Below are positions 1 through 5,847 of a stretch of DNA of 7,278 nucleotides, one piece after another (position 1 is the stretch's first letter; every line of letters starts with the position of its first letter). The notes beneath the pieces were generated by a model that made no database searches, had not been told where the DNA came from, and worked only from the letters and a program-made list of their open reading frames with translations. Source of the stretch: an uncultured Collinsella sp. (GTDB taxonomy: Bacteria > Actinomycetota > Coriobacteriia > Coriobacteriales > Coriobacteriaceae); NCBI GenBank assembly GCA_902494935.1, contig CABUVH010000100.1, positions 1 through 7,278 of the forward strand, in the 5' to 3' direction. The translations under genes were made by a program, and so were the position numbers.

Positions 1-424
1 GACGATGCTCAAACAGGCGCGCGGCATGCTCGGGCGAACGGAAATCGGGGCGCGTGTCGGACCGACGAATCTGGCGAATCGAATCCTCGAAGTCGCCCTC
101 GAGGTACACGCACGTACCCATTTCGTGCATCAGCTCAATATTCACCGGCGTCTCGACGATACCGCCCCCGCACGAAACCAACAGGCTGCGCTCGCTTTGG
201 AGCGAACGGAGCGCCGAGGTCTCGAGCTCGCGAAAACGATCCTCGCCCTCGGTCTCAAAAATCTCGGTTACCGACTTGCCGCAACGGCGCACGACCAGGC
301 GGTCGGTATCGATAAAACGCCGCTTGAACATAGTGCCGACGTTGCGCGCAAGCGTCGATTTGCCCGCGCCCAAAAAGCCGATAAAGAAGATATGGTCGCA
401 GCCGTGTTTGATGTGCTGAGACAT
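1..424 (-). CDS. aroK: Shikimate kinase AroK, 3' end cut off by the window edge
   Basis: Cytoplasmic enzyme that phosphorylates shikimate with ATP to shikimate 3-phosphate in the chorismate pathway. 141 codons are visible; the family is usually about 165-175 residues, so roughly the last 30 are outside the window. Seen in the translation: Walker A loop G16-FLGAGKST (G16, G19, G21, K22, S23); substrate-side acidic pair D39-T-D41 after a hydrophobic strand; FRELE at 64-68, whose R65 fits the conserved shikimate-binding arginine; the CGGG glycine loop at 85-88 (family SxGGG); and R125 in TRPDF, matching the LID arginine. The ATG at 424 has GAGGAATAGG just upstream, which overlaps the end and stop codon of the yqeG-like gene (8-nt gap), so translation is probably coupled. 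It is the last visible gene of the alaS operon. Shikimate kinase is secure; aroK versus aroL naming is by convention. Confidence 0.93.
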   Translation of the reverse strand, partial: MSQHIKHGCDHIFFIGFLGAGKSTLARNVGTMFKRRFIDTDRLVVRRCGKSVTEIFETEGEDRFRELETSALRSLQSERSLLVSCGGGIVETPVNIELMHEMGTCVYLEGDFEDSIRQIRRSDTRPDFRSPEHAARLFEHR

Positions 425-432
425 GGCGAAAC

Positions 433-930
433 CTATTCCTCGCAGGGAAGGTCGCGCAGGGCCCGGCGCTCAAAGATACGGAAGATCTGCGTGTACCACA
501 GGTCCTGGGTTGCCTGCGGCTTAACCAGGATAGTATCGACGCCGGCAAAATTGCCGCTCCACACGTCCGTGTAGAGCTGATCACCGATCAGCACCGCCTC
601 GTCGGCCGTGGCGCCGAGGCGCTTAAGACCCGCCTTGAGGGCAAACGGCGCCGGCTTCATGGCGTGGCTAATGGCCTCGAGTCCCAGCTCGCGTGCAGAG
701 CTCATGACCTGGTCGCGATGCCAGTTGTTGGACACCATGCACAGCTTAAAGCCTTTGGCGCGGGCGGTATCGAGCCAAGCGGAAACCGCGGCGGGAACCT
801 GCTCGGTGTCGCGCGGCACCAGGGTGTTATCGCGATCGAGCAGAATGGCGCGTTTGCCGTCGGCCCACAGGGTATCAAGGTCGATGCGATCGACCGAGGC
901 AACGTATCGTTTGGGGCTAAAAATCCTCAT
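433..930 (-). CDS. yqeG: YqeG-family HAD-superfamily (subclass IIIA) phosphatase
   Basis: A 165-residue protein, the usual length of YqeG-type HAD phosphatases, with the full HAD signature in order: motif I D32-RDNT-LV (nucleophile D32, acid/base D34), motif II S67-NN, motif III K92 in AMKPAP, and motif IV GDQLYTDV at 116-123 (D117, D122). The physiological substrate of YqeG proteins is not settled. Mg-dependent phosphate-ester hydrolysis is the family chemistry and is inferred here. No signal peptide or membrane segment is seen, so it is cytoplasmic. The ATG at 930 is chosen because the conserved protein begins there and it sits 1 nt after the mltG stop (TAA-c-ATG), a typical reinitiation junction; the Shine-Dalgarno is weak (TTGGAAT). 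An in-frame upstream extension to 1155 would run inside mltG, reads as arginine/serine-rich shadow sequence and is rejected. In Bacillus subtilis yqeG lies next to yqeH and the shikimate dehydrogenase gene, so its place beside aroK here is suggestive. Confidence 0.9.
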   Translation of the reverse strand: MRIFSPKRYVASVDRIDLDTLWADGKRAILLDRDNTLVPRDTEQVPAAVSAWLDTARAKGFKLCMVSNNWHRDQVMSSARELGLEAISHAMKPAPFALKAGLKRLGATADEAVLIGDQLYTDVWSGNFAGVDTILVKPQATQDLWYTQIFRIFERRALRDLPCEE

Positions 931-931
931 G

Positions 932-2317
932 TTAATTCCAAGACTGTTGATGCTCTTCGTAGGTTTGCGAGAAGTACTCCTCGTCCTGCGTAATGTAGAA
1001 ATACAGGTCATCGGAGTCGGTCGGCTCAAGGGTAGCCTTGAGCGCCTCGAGCGACGGAGAGCAGATGGGCGTGGGCGGCAGGCCCTCATGCTTATAGGTG
1101 TTATACGGGCTATCGCTCTGCAGGTCGTCGGCGGTAACCTCGCCGCCGGTGACATACATCATGGTCGCATCGCTGTTGAGGTAACGCAGGCCATCGAGCT
1201 TGCCCGCCAGACGGTTATAGAAAACCGATGCCACATGCGCGCGCTGATCGGCGTTGAGGCCCTCGCGCTCGACAATCGAGGCAAGGTTAACGATGTCGTA
1301 ATCGGACATCTCCACGCCATAGCGCTCCTTGATCTTGGCCTCGCAGCTGGCAAAGTCAAGCGACTTATACTCGGCGTTGAACTGGTCAAGCATAGCGCGA
1401 ACCACGTCATCGGCCGTCGGCGAATCACCCAACGAATAAGTCTTGGGGAACAAGAAGCCCTCGAGCGAGTCGTTGGCGGCGCCCTTAAGGAAGCTATAGT
1501 CGTCCACGTAGTTGGAGGCCTTTGCCTGGTTGAGGAAGTCTTCCTTAGAGATGCTGTCGTAAGCCTGGGCCACACGGTCGGCGACTTGATCGACCGTTAG
1601 GCCCTCAGGGATAGTCAGCGCATTGGAGCCCGCGTTGGGGCCTTCCATGAGCTGCTGAACAACCTTGGTCGCATCCATGAGCGTGGTAAACGAATAGGTG
1701 CCAGGCTTGAGCGACATATCGGCGTTGAGCTTTTTCACCGCCGCATAGTAATCCTTGGGATTTTCGACGATATGGTTCTCAGAGAGAATCGAGGCGATAG
1801 TATCGCCCGAGGCACCGTCGGGAATCGTGATAGTAACTTGCTGGCCAGCAGCGACTTTCGCATCCTCACCGCCAAAGAAGCCCTTGACGGCTGGCACGAC
1901 AAAGAAAACGATCGCGACAAGCGCAAGCACGGCGACGACGCCACCGATAATCATAGGCACCGGGGAGCTTTTCTTTTGTGTACCACGGCGGACGTGCGTG
2001 TTATAGCTCGAGCGCGTAGCCGGAGCAACGCCGTGGGAACCGAGAGCGTGATGCGAATGCGACTGGGGGGCCTGCACTCGCTGGGTAGATGCCTGCTGCT
2101 TAAAGCGGGTACCGCCTGCAGGCTGGGCCGAACGAGCAGAAGGCTGCTGACCCGTCCGTTGAACAGGTTGGGCCGAATGAGAGAAGGACTGCGCCGGGCG
2201 CGCGGCAGGCTGAGCTGCACGCTGCGTCGGCTGTGCCGGACGCTGGCCAGGCTGGGCAGGGCGCGACGCCGGCTGCCGTGTACGATTCTGCTGGCGCGGA
2301 TCGGAAGCGCTAGACAT
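932..2317 (-). CDS. mltG: Endolytic murein transglycosylase MltG (YceG family)
   Basis: 461-residue membrane-anchored lytic transglycosylase, which cleaves nascent glycan strands at the outer face of the membrane and is thought to set strand length. Layout: residues 1-115 cytoplasmic, rich in Gln/Pro/Ala/Arg/Ser and probably disordered, with a 7-residue repeat at 14-55; transmembrane helix about 121-142; a LysM-like subdomain about 158-225 (TIPDGASGDTIASIL); catalytic YceG domain about 230-461. Catalytic hallmarks are LASIVEREG with E350, matching the E. coli MltG catalytic glutamate region (E218); ASVFYNRL at 363-370; LNSDATMMY at 380-388; YNTY at 405-408; and GLPPTPI at 412-418. The C-terminus FSQTYEEHQ fits the family end. 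The start at 2317 is fixed by a near-perfect GAGGAGGT 5 nt upstream, inside the end of ruvX; the genes overlap by 8 nt. A longer start at 2374 would add 19 residues and lose this site. The long hydrophilic tail makes it larger than the E. coli enzyme. Confidence 0.95.
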   Translation of the reverse strand: MSSASDPRQQNRTRQPASRPAQPGQRPAQPTQRAAQPAARPAQSFSHSAQPVQRTGQQPSARSAQPAGGTRFKQQASTQRVQAPQSHSHHALGSHGVAPATRSSYNTHVRRGTQKKSSPVPMIIGGVVAVLALVAIVFFVVPAVKGFFGGEDAKVAAGQQVTITIPDGASGDTIASILSENHIVENPKDYYAAVKKLNADMSLKPGTYSFTTLMDATKVVQQLMEGPNAGSNALTIPEGLTVDQVADRVAQAYDSISKEDFLNQAKASNYVDDYSFLKGAANDSLEGFLFPKTYSLGDSPTADDVVRAMLDQFNAEYKSLDFASCEAKIKERYGVEMSDYDIVNLASIVEREGLNADQRAHVASVFYNRLAGKLDGLRYLNSDATMMYVTGGEVTADDLQSDSPYNTYKHEGLPPTPICSPSLEALKATLEPTDSDDLYFYITQDEEYFSQTYEEHQQSWN

Positions 2318-2738
2318 GCGAAACCTCCTCGTTTTTACGATCGAGCCACGTCTGCAAAAACAGGCTGGCGGCAATCATGTCGATCTTGCCCCTCATCTGC
2401 TTTTCGTTGAGGCCCTGCTCGTGCAGGATACGCTTGGCCTCTTGCGAAGACAGACGTTCGTCCTCAAACTCCAGCGGAAGATCGAGCTCGTCGGCAATCT
2501 TTTGCGCCACGGCGGCAACGCGCTCGGCCTGGGGGCCGGGCTCACCGGCCATGGTCAGGGGGCGTCCGCTTACCAGGATGTCGGGCTCATAGTCCTCAAC
2601 CAGGTAGCGGAACGTCTTGGCCATACCGGTGACCTCGGCAGCCGGAAGCACCTTGACAGGCATCGCCATCTTGCCATCACGGCTCGAGACGGCGATGCCA
2701 ATCCTGGTCTCCCCTATGTCCAGCGCAAGCGCGACCAC
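2310..2738 (-). CDS. ruvX: RuvX/YqgF-family RNase H-fold nuclease (putative pre-16S rRNA nuclease / Holliday-junction resolvase-like)
   Basis: 142-residue cytoplasmic protein of the YqgF family, whose members process the 5' end of pre-16S rRNA and were also annotated as Holliday-junction resolvases; which activity applies here is not readable from sequence. The RNase H-fold acidic residues are present: D7 in DIGETRIGIAVS, E94 in EDERLSS at 92-98, and D120 in KIDMIAASLFLQ. The VSGRPLTMAGEPGPQ block at 56-70 matches the family VGLPLNMDGSEGPQ region. Length is normal (about 135-150). The start is GTG at 2738: there is no other start codon between it and an in-frame stop a few codons upstream, and a later start would remove D7. 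No convincing Shine-Dalgarno precedes it. It begins 17 nt after the alaS stop, so reinitiation from alaS is likely. It overlaps mltG by 8 nt. alaS-ruvX-mltG is a widely conserved order in actinobacteria and some Firmicutes. Confidence 0.93.
   Translation of the reverse strand: MVALALDIGETRIGIAVSSRDGKMAMPVKVLPAAEVTGMAKTFRYLVEDYEPDILVSGRPLTMAGEPGPQAERVAAVAQKIADELDLPLEFEDERLSSQEAKRILHEQGLNEKQMRGKIDMIAASLFLQTWLDRKNEEVSHV
2323..2330 (-). promoter_or_regulatory. Shine-Dalgarno of mltG inside the 3' end of ruvX
   Basis: On the minus strand this reads GAGGAGGT, ending 5 nt before the ATG at 2317. It is the strongest ribosome-binding site in the operon and decides the mltG start over the upstream in-frame ATG at 2374. 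Because it lies within ruvX coding sequence, ribosomes finishing ruvX pass over it, and the two genes are probably translationally coupled. Confidence 0.85.
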
Positions 2739-2755
2739 AGCGACTACTTAGGTTC

Positions 2756-5413
2756 TTAGGCGCCGAGCGCGGTCTTGGCGGCCGCAAGGGCATCGGCGAT
2801 ACCGGCAGCGTTCTTGCCACCGGCCTGGGCCATGTTGGGACGGCCGCCACCGCGACCATCGACCAGGCCCGCGATCTGCTTGATCACGTTGCCGGCGTGG
2901 AAACCGGCCTTCACGGCGTCATCGGAGCCGGCGGCGAGCAGGGCCGGGGTGCCCTTCTCGGTCACGCTGGCAACAACGCAGGCGACAGGGCCGGCGACCT
3001 TCTGGTGCACGGTATCCCAAACGTTGCGCAGGTCGGCAGCCTCAAGGCCCTGGAGCTCAGCGACAACGAGCTTATAGCCGTCGAGCTCGACGGCGCCCTC
3101 GATGGCGCTGGAGATGGCGTCGGAGGAGCCACCGGTCAGAGCCTTCTTGAGCTTATTGGACGTCTCGCGCAGCTCGGCCTGCAGGTTCTCCACGCGAGCG
3201 GGAACCTCATCCACGCGGCACTTGAGCGCAGTAGCAGCGGCGTCAACGAGTGCCAGGCGGTCGGCCATATAGTCGAGGGCACCCTTAGAGGTCACGGCCT
3301 CGATACGGCGGACATTGGAGCCCGTGGAGGACTCGGAAAGGATCTTGAACAGGCCGATCTCGGCGGTGTTGGCAGCGTGTGTGCCACCGCAGAGTTCGCG
3401 GGAGAACGGCTGGTCCTCAGCGCCCACGGAGACAACGCGGACGACGTCGCCATACTTCTCGCCAAACAGGGCGACAGCGCCGGCAGCCTTAGCCTCGTCG
3501 ATGCCCATGACACGGGTCATGACCGGCTTGGAAGCGAAGATCTGCTGGTTGACCAGGTCCTCGACAGCCTTGAGCTGCTCGGAGGACAGGGCCTCGAAGT
3601 GCGTAAAGTCAAAGCGCAGGTGCTCGGGCGTCACCAGCGAGCCGGCCTGGGAGACGTGCTCGCCCAGGACCTGCTTAAGGGCGGCGTCGAGCAGGTGCGT
3701 GGCGGTGTGGTTGCGGCGCAGGAAGCCACGGCGCTCGGCGTCGAGCGCGGCGGTCACGGTAGCACCGACGGCCAGCGTGCCCTCGGCAACGTGGGCGACG
3801 TGAGCATACAGGCCGTTGTGGTTCTTGGTATCGGAAACGGTCAGCGAAACGCCCTCGGCGGAAAGCTCGCCGGCATCGCCCTGCTGGCCACCCATCTCGG
3901 CATAGAACGGAGTGCGGTCGAGAACGACCTCGACGTCCTCGCCGGCGGCAGCGGACTCGACGGACTCGCCGTTGCGCACGATGGCAACAACCTTGGCGCC
4001 CTCGATCACATCGTTGTCATAGCCGTCGAACTCAGTCGCGGCGACCTTGTCGGAAAGCTCGACCCAAACGTCGTTGAAGCTGCCCCAGGCGTCGCCTTTG
4101 GCATTGGCGCGGGCGCGGGCCTTCTGGTCCTCCATGCAGGCAGTGAAGCCGTCCATATCGACATCGTGGCCAGCGGTGCCGGCGATCTCGACGGTCAGGT
4201 CGATGGGGAAACCAAAGGTGTCGTGCAGCTTAAAGGCAACGTCGCCCGGAAGCACAGCGCCCTCGGCAAGCGCTGCCAGGGCCTCGTCCAGGTAAACACG
4301 GCCGTTGTCGAGTGTCGTGGAGAAGCGCTCCTCCTCGGAGGCGACGATACCCTTGACGAGCGCGACGTTCTTGAGCAGCTCGGGATAAGCCTCGCCCATC
4401 TGAGCGTTGACTTCGTCGATGAACTTGGTCAGGAAGGCGCCCTCGATGCCCAGCAGGCGACCGTGGAACACGGCACGACGGAGCAGGCGGCGAAGGACAT
4501 ACTCGCGACCCTCGTTACCGGGAAGGATGCCGTCCGAGATCATAAAGTCGACGGCACGGGAGTGGTCGGCGATGATACGCAGGGAGCGGCTGGCGCCGGA
4601 GTAATCGTCGGCGTCATAGGTCTTGCCGCTAATCTTCTCGCCCAGCTTGATGAGGTGCTGCATCAGATCGCCGTCGTAGTTGGCGGTCTTGTGCTGCATG
4701 ATGGCGGCCATGCGCTCCAGGCCCATGCCCGTATCGAGGTTGCGGTGCGGCAGCTCCGGCATGGAGCCGTCCTCCTGGCGGTCATACTGGGTAAAGACGA
4801 GGTTCCAGAACTCCAGGAAGCGGTCGCAGTCGCAGCCGGGCTTGCAGTCGGGGCTGCCGCAGCCGACCTCCTCGCCCATGTCAAAGTAGATCTCGGAGCA
4901 CGGACCGCAGGGGCCGGTGGGGCCAGCGGCCCAGAAGTTGTCGTCCTCGCCCAGGCGGGAGATGTGGTCCTCGGCAACGCCCAGAGAACGCCACACGTCG
5001 TGGGTCTCGTCGTCCTCGGTAAAAACGGTAAAGTACAGGCGGTCGAGCGGCAGCTTGAACTCCTTGGTGATGAGCTCAAAGGCCCAGGCGCAAGCCTGCT
5101 CCTTGGAGACGCCGCCAAAAGAGAAGTCGCCGAGCATCTCGAAGAAGGACAGGTGACGGCCGTCCTCGCCGATGCAATCGATGTCGTTGGTGCGGACGCA
5201 CTTCTGGCAGGAAATCGCGCCGATCTCCTTCATGGTCTTCTTGCCCTGGTAGTACTCCTTAAACTGATTCATGCCGGCGTTGGCAAGCAGCAGCGAAGGA
5301 TCGTCGGGAACGAGGGACGAAGAAGGATAGAGCTTAAGACCGCGCTCCTCAAAGAAGTTGAGGAACTTGGAGCGGATCTCGGCCGTAGTCATTGACGGGT
5401 AGTCAGCACTCAT
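2756..5413 (-). CDS. alaS: Alanyl-tRNA synthetase
   Basis: 885 residues, full length for bacterial AlaS (about 870-900). It charges tRNA-Ala in the cytoplasm and hydrolyses mischarged Ser/Gly-tRNA-Ala. Domains in order: class II aminoacylation core about 8-245 (SFFEMLGDFSFGG at 89-101, GPTGPCGPCSEIYFD at 164-178, DTGMGLERMA at 227-236); tRNA-recognition helices about 250-460 (LRRLLRRAV at 307-315, HDTFGFPIDLT at 397-407); editing domain about 490-715 with the zinc ligands H569 and H573 (HTATH) and C675 and H679 (CGGTH); C-Ala domain about 740-885 with a coiled linker at 738-760 and the DGRGGGRPNMAQAGG signature at 852-866. A four-cysteine insert (C185, C190, C194, C196) lies in the catalytic domain, a form I recall from clostridial enzymes. 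The ATG at 5413 has GAGGAGA 8 nt upstream. An extension to 5503 would run through the promoter and is rejected; Met8 has no ribosome site. It is the first gene of the operon. Confidence 0.98.
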   Translation of the reverse strand: MSADYPSMTTAEIRSKFLNFFEERGLKLYPSSSLVPDDPSLLLANAGMNQFKEYYQGKKTMKEIGAISCQKCVRTNDIDCIGEDGRHLSFFEMLGDFSFGGVSKEQACAWAFELITKEFKLPLDRLYFTVFTEDDETHDVWRSLGVAEDHISRLGEDDNFWAAGPTGPCGPCSEIYFDMGEEVGCGSPDCKPGCDCDRFLEFWNLVFTQYDRQEDGSMPELPHRNLDTGMGLERMAAIMQHKTANYDGDLMQHLIKLGEKISGKTYDADDYSGASRSLRIIADHSRAVDFMISDGILPGNEGREYVLRRLLRRAVFHGRLLGIEGAFLTKFIDEVNAQMGEAYPELLKNVALVKGIVASEEERFSTTLDNGRVYLDEALAALAEGAVLPGDVAFKLHDTFGFPIDLTVEIAGTAGHDVDMDGFTACMEDQKARARANAKGDAWGSFNDVWVELSDKVAATEFDGYDNDVIEGAKVVAIVRNGESVESAAAGEDVEVVLDRTPFYAEMGGQQGDAGELSAEGVSLTVSDTKNHNGLYAHVAHVAEGTLAVGATVTAALDAERRGFLRRNHTATHLLDAALKQVLGEHVSQAGSLVTPEHLRFDFTHFEALSSEQLKAVEDLVNQQIFASKPVMTRVMGIDEAKAAGAVALFGEKYGDVVRVVSVGAEDQPFSRELCGGTHAANTAEIGLFKILSESSTGSNVRRIEAVTSKGALDYMADRLALVDAAATALKCRVDEVPARVENLQAELRETSNKLKKALTGGSSDAISSAIEGAVELDGYKLVVAELQGLEAADLRNVWDTVHQKVAGPVACVVASVTEKGTPALLAAGSDDAVKAGFHAGNVIKQIAGLVDGRGGGRPNMAQAGGKNAAGIADALAAAKTALGA

Positions 5414-5421
5414 AGAGGGAA

Positions 5422-5428
5422 TCTCCTC
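5422..5428 (-). promoter_or_regulatory. Shine-Dalgarno of alaS
   Basis: The minus strand reads GAGGAGA, 8 nt before the ATG at 5413. It selects this start over both the internal Met8 (5392) and the far upstream in-frame ATG at 5503, which lies within the terminator hairpin. Confidence 0.85.
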
Positions 5429-5459
5429 GGTTTCACATCGAAACAGTTCAAACGTAACG

Positions 5460-5487
5460 ATATTACCATCCCGCCGCGCAAGTGCAA
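5460..5487 (-). promoter_or_regulatory. Putative sigma-70-type promoter of the alaS operon
   Basis: On the minus strand a -35-like TTGCAC (5487-5482) is followed after 16 nt by TAATAT (5465-5460), preceded by TG plus one base, an extended -10 (TGgTAATAT). Transcription would start near 5452-5454, giving a leader of about 40 nt. The -35 matches consensus at only three of six positions, so recognition would lean on the extended -10. Its first two Ts belong to the T-run of the upstream terminator. The short leader leaves no room for a T-box riboswitch. Confidence 0.6.
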
Positions 5488-5515
5488 AAAAGAGGGCCGC
5501 CAAACAGCGACCCTC
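5486..5515 (-). terminator. Rho-independent terminator, minus strand, just upstream of the alaS promoter
   Basis: Read on the minus strand, a 9-bp stem GAGGGTCGC / GCGGCCCTC (8 Watson-Crick pairs plus one G-U) closes a 6-nt loop TGTTTG and is followed at once by six Ts (5491-5486). The plus-strand reading has no T-run after the hairpin, so it acts in one direction, toward alaS. It most likely ends transcripts coming from the AI-2E transporter gene, after they have passed antisense through the small plus-strand gene, and insulates the alaS operon. An attenuator role is possible only if an unseen promoter lies just upstream of it. No T-box consensus (GGTGGnACCGCG) is present. Confidence 0.85.
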
Positions 5516-5535
5516 CAGCGAAAGTGCACGTTATT

Positions 5536-5543
5536 CAGTACTG
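5536..5543. repeat. 8-bp perfect palindrome CAGTACTG
   Basis: A perfect palindrome between the terminator and the candidate promoter of the small plus-strand gene, about 27 nt upstream of the candidate -10. It could be a half of an operator, but an 8-bp palindrome is short and could occur by chance. Confidence 0.35.
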
Positions 5544-5548
5544 TGCGA

Positions 5549-5563
5549 TCCTTTGAAAAAGGA
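5549..5563. repeat. Inverted repeat TCCTTT-gaa-AAAGGA upstream of the small membrane-protein gene
   Basis: Perfect 6-bp arms around a 3-nt centre, ending 6 nt before the candidate -10 of the plus-strand gene, so it covers the place where a -35 box or operator would be. No T-run follows on either strand, so it is not a terminator. Function unknown; a regulator-binding site is an inference. Confidence 0.45.
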
Positions 5564-5569
5564 CTGCTG

Positions 5570-5575
5570 TAGAAT
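5570..5575 (+). promoter_or_regulatory. Candidate -10 box for the small plus-strand gene
   Basis: TAGAAT matches TATAAT at five of six positions and lies 32 nt before the ATG at 5608. No good -35 stands at 16-18 nt spacing. TTGAAA at 5553-5558 is too close (11 nt) for this box but sits 17 nt from a weaker TACATA (5576-5581). A second option is TATAAG at 5580-5585. A plus-strand promoter in this stretch is likely, but the exact box is not settled. Confidence 0.4.
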
Positions 5576-5595
5576 TACATATAAGAATCACCCGG

Positions 5596-5601
5596 AAGGA
5601 G
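5596..5601 (+). promoter_or_regulatory. Shine-Dalgarno of the small membrane-protein gene
   Basis: AAGGAG (within GGAAGGAG) ends 6 nt before the ATG at 5608. This near-ideal ribosome-binding site is strong evidence that the short plus-strand reading frame is a real gene and that its start is correct. Confidence 0.85.
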
Positions 5602-5607
5602 CAATCG

Positions 5608-5847
5608 ATGAAAAGTAAACGATTTGTCCTGAATGCACTTCTGGTACTAGCACTTTTAGCGCTCTTGGCCTTCTCCTGCTGGTACGCAAACCAACCAGCA
5701 TTTGGCTACGTATTGTATGCAGTAATGTCCGGCGATAAGGCTTATTACACTCTACGCGCAATTGACGTTCTCTTTTTCTATGTAGCCGGCCCCTTATCAA
5801 TCGCTTTGCTCGCGTTTATTGTCATTTACAACTTCAAGAAACGTTAA
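5608..5847 (+). CDS. Small two-span membrane protein of unknown function (79 aa)
   Basis: I do not recognise this protein. It has two strongly hydrophobic stretches, about residues 6-27 (a Leu/Ala run) and 52-74, joined by a 25-residue loop with several Tyr (QPAFGYVLYAVM, then SGDKAYYTLR). Both ends are basic (MKSKR at the start, FKKR at the end), so by the positive-inside rule both termini should be cytoplasmic with the loop outside. C24 is preceded by AFS, a poor lipobox, so a lipoprotein is unlikely. The gene is convincing: ideal Shine-Dalgarno, coherent membrane topology, and an opposite-strand reading that is only arginine-rich noise. It stands alone on the plus strand between two minus-strand units. 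GC is about 43% by hand count, and it uses TTA, CTA and TCA codons five times, codons absent from 832 consecutive alaS codons. That suggests a recently acquired or weakly expressed gene. Its stop is 6 nt from the stop of the convergent transporter gene. Confidence 0.8.
   Translation: MKSKRFVLNALLVLALLALLAFSCWYANQPAFGYVLYAVMSGDKAYYTLRAIDVLFFYVAGPLSIALLAFIVIYNFKKR

Noticed and set aside
5..574. A 189-codon plus-strand frame at the left edge, opposite aroK and the end of the yqeG-like gene
   Set aside because: It crosses two well-supported genes in antisense and has no Shine-Dalgarno or family resemblance. aroK on the other strand shows all kinase motifs.
608..1600. A 330-codon plus-strand frame opposite the yqeG-like gene and mltG
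   Set aside because: It is a shadow of two genes with clear catalytic motifs. Its composition is Leu/Arg/Val-rich without domain features.
2897..5395. An 832-codon open frame on the plus strand opposite alaS
   Set aside because: It is exactly complementary in register to alaS. Antisense stops there correspond to TTA, CTA and TCA codons, which this GC-rich gene avoids. The predicted protein is a low-complexity Val/Gly/Leu/Ala run with no recognisable domain.
5411..5503. A longer alaS start adding 30 residues
   Set aside because: The extension translates the terminator and promoter region, has no ribosome site and does not resemble AlaS N-termini. The ATG at 5413 has a strong Shine-Dalgarno.
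5414..5515. Possible T-box riboswitch in the alaS leader
   Set aside because: The hairpin and T-run looked like a T-box terminator, but the conserved GGTGGnACCGCG antiterminator sequence is absent. A promoter-like sequence follows the hairpin, and there is no room for specifier stems downstream of it.
5668..5682. Possible lipobox at Cys24 of the small membrane protein
   Set aside because: The residues before the cysteine are AFS. Phenylalanine at -2 and the lack of the usual L-(A/S)-(G/A) pattern make lipidation unlikely, and a second membrane span follows.
5588..5800. A 70-codon minus-strand frame opposite the small plus-strand gene
   Set aside because: It is Arg-rich with no ribosome site, while the plus-strand frame has both a clean membrane topology and an ideal Shine-Dalgarno.
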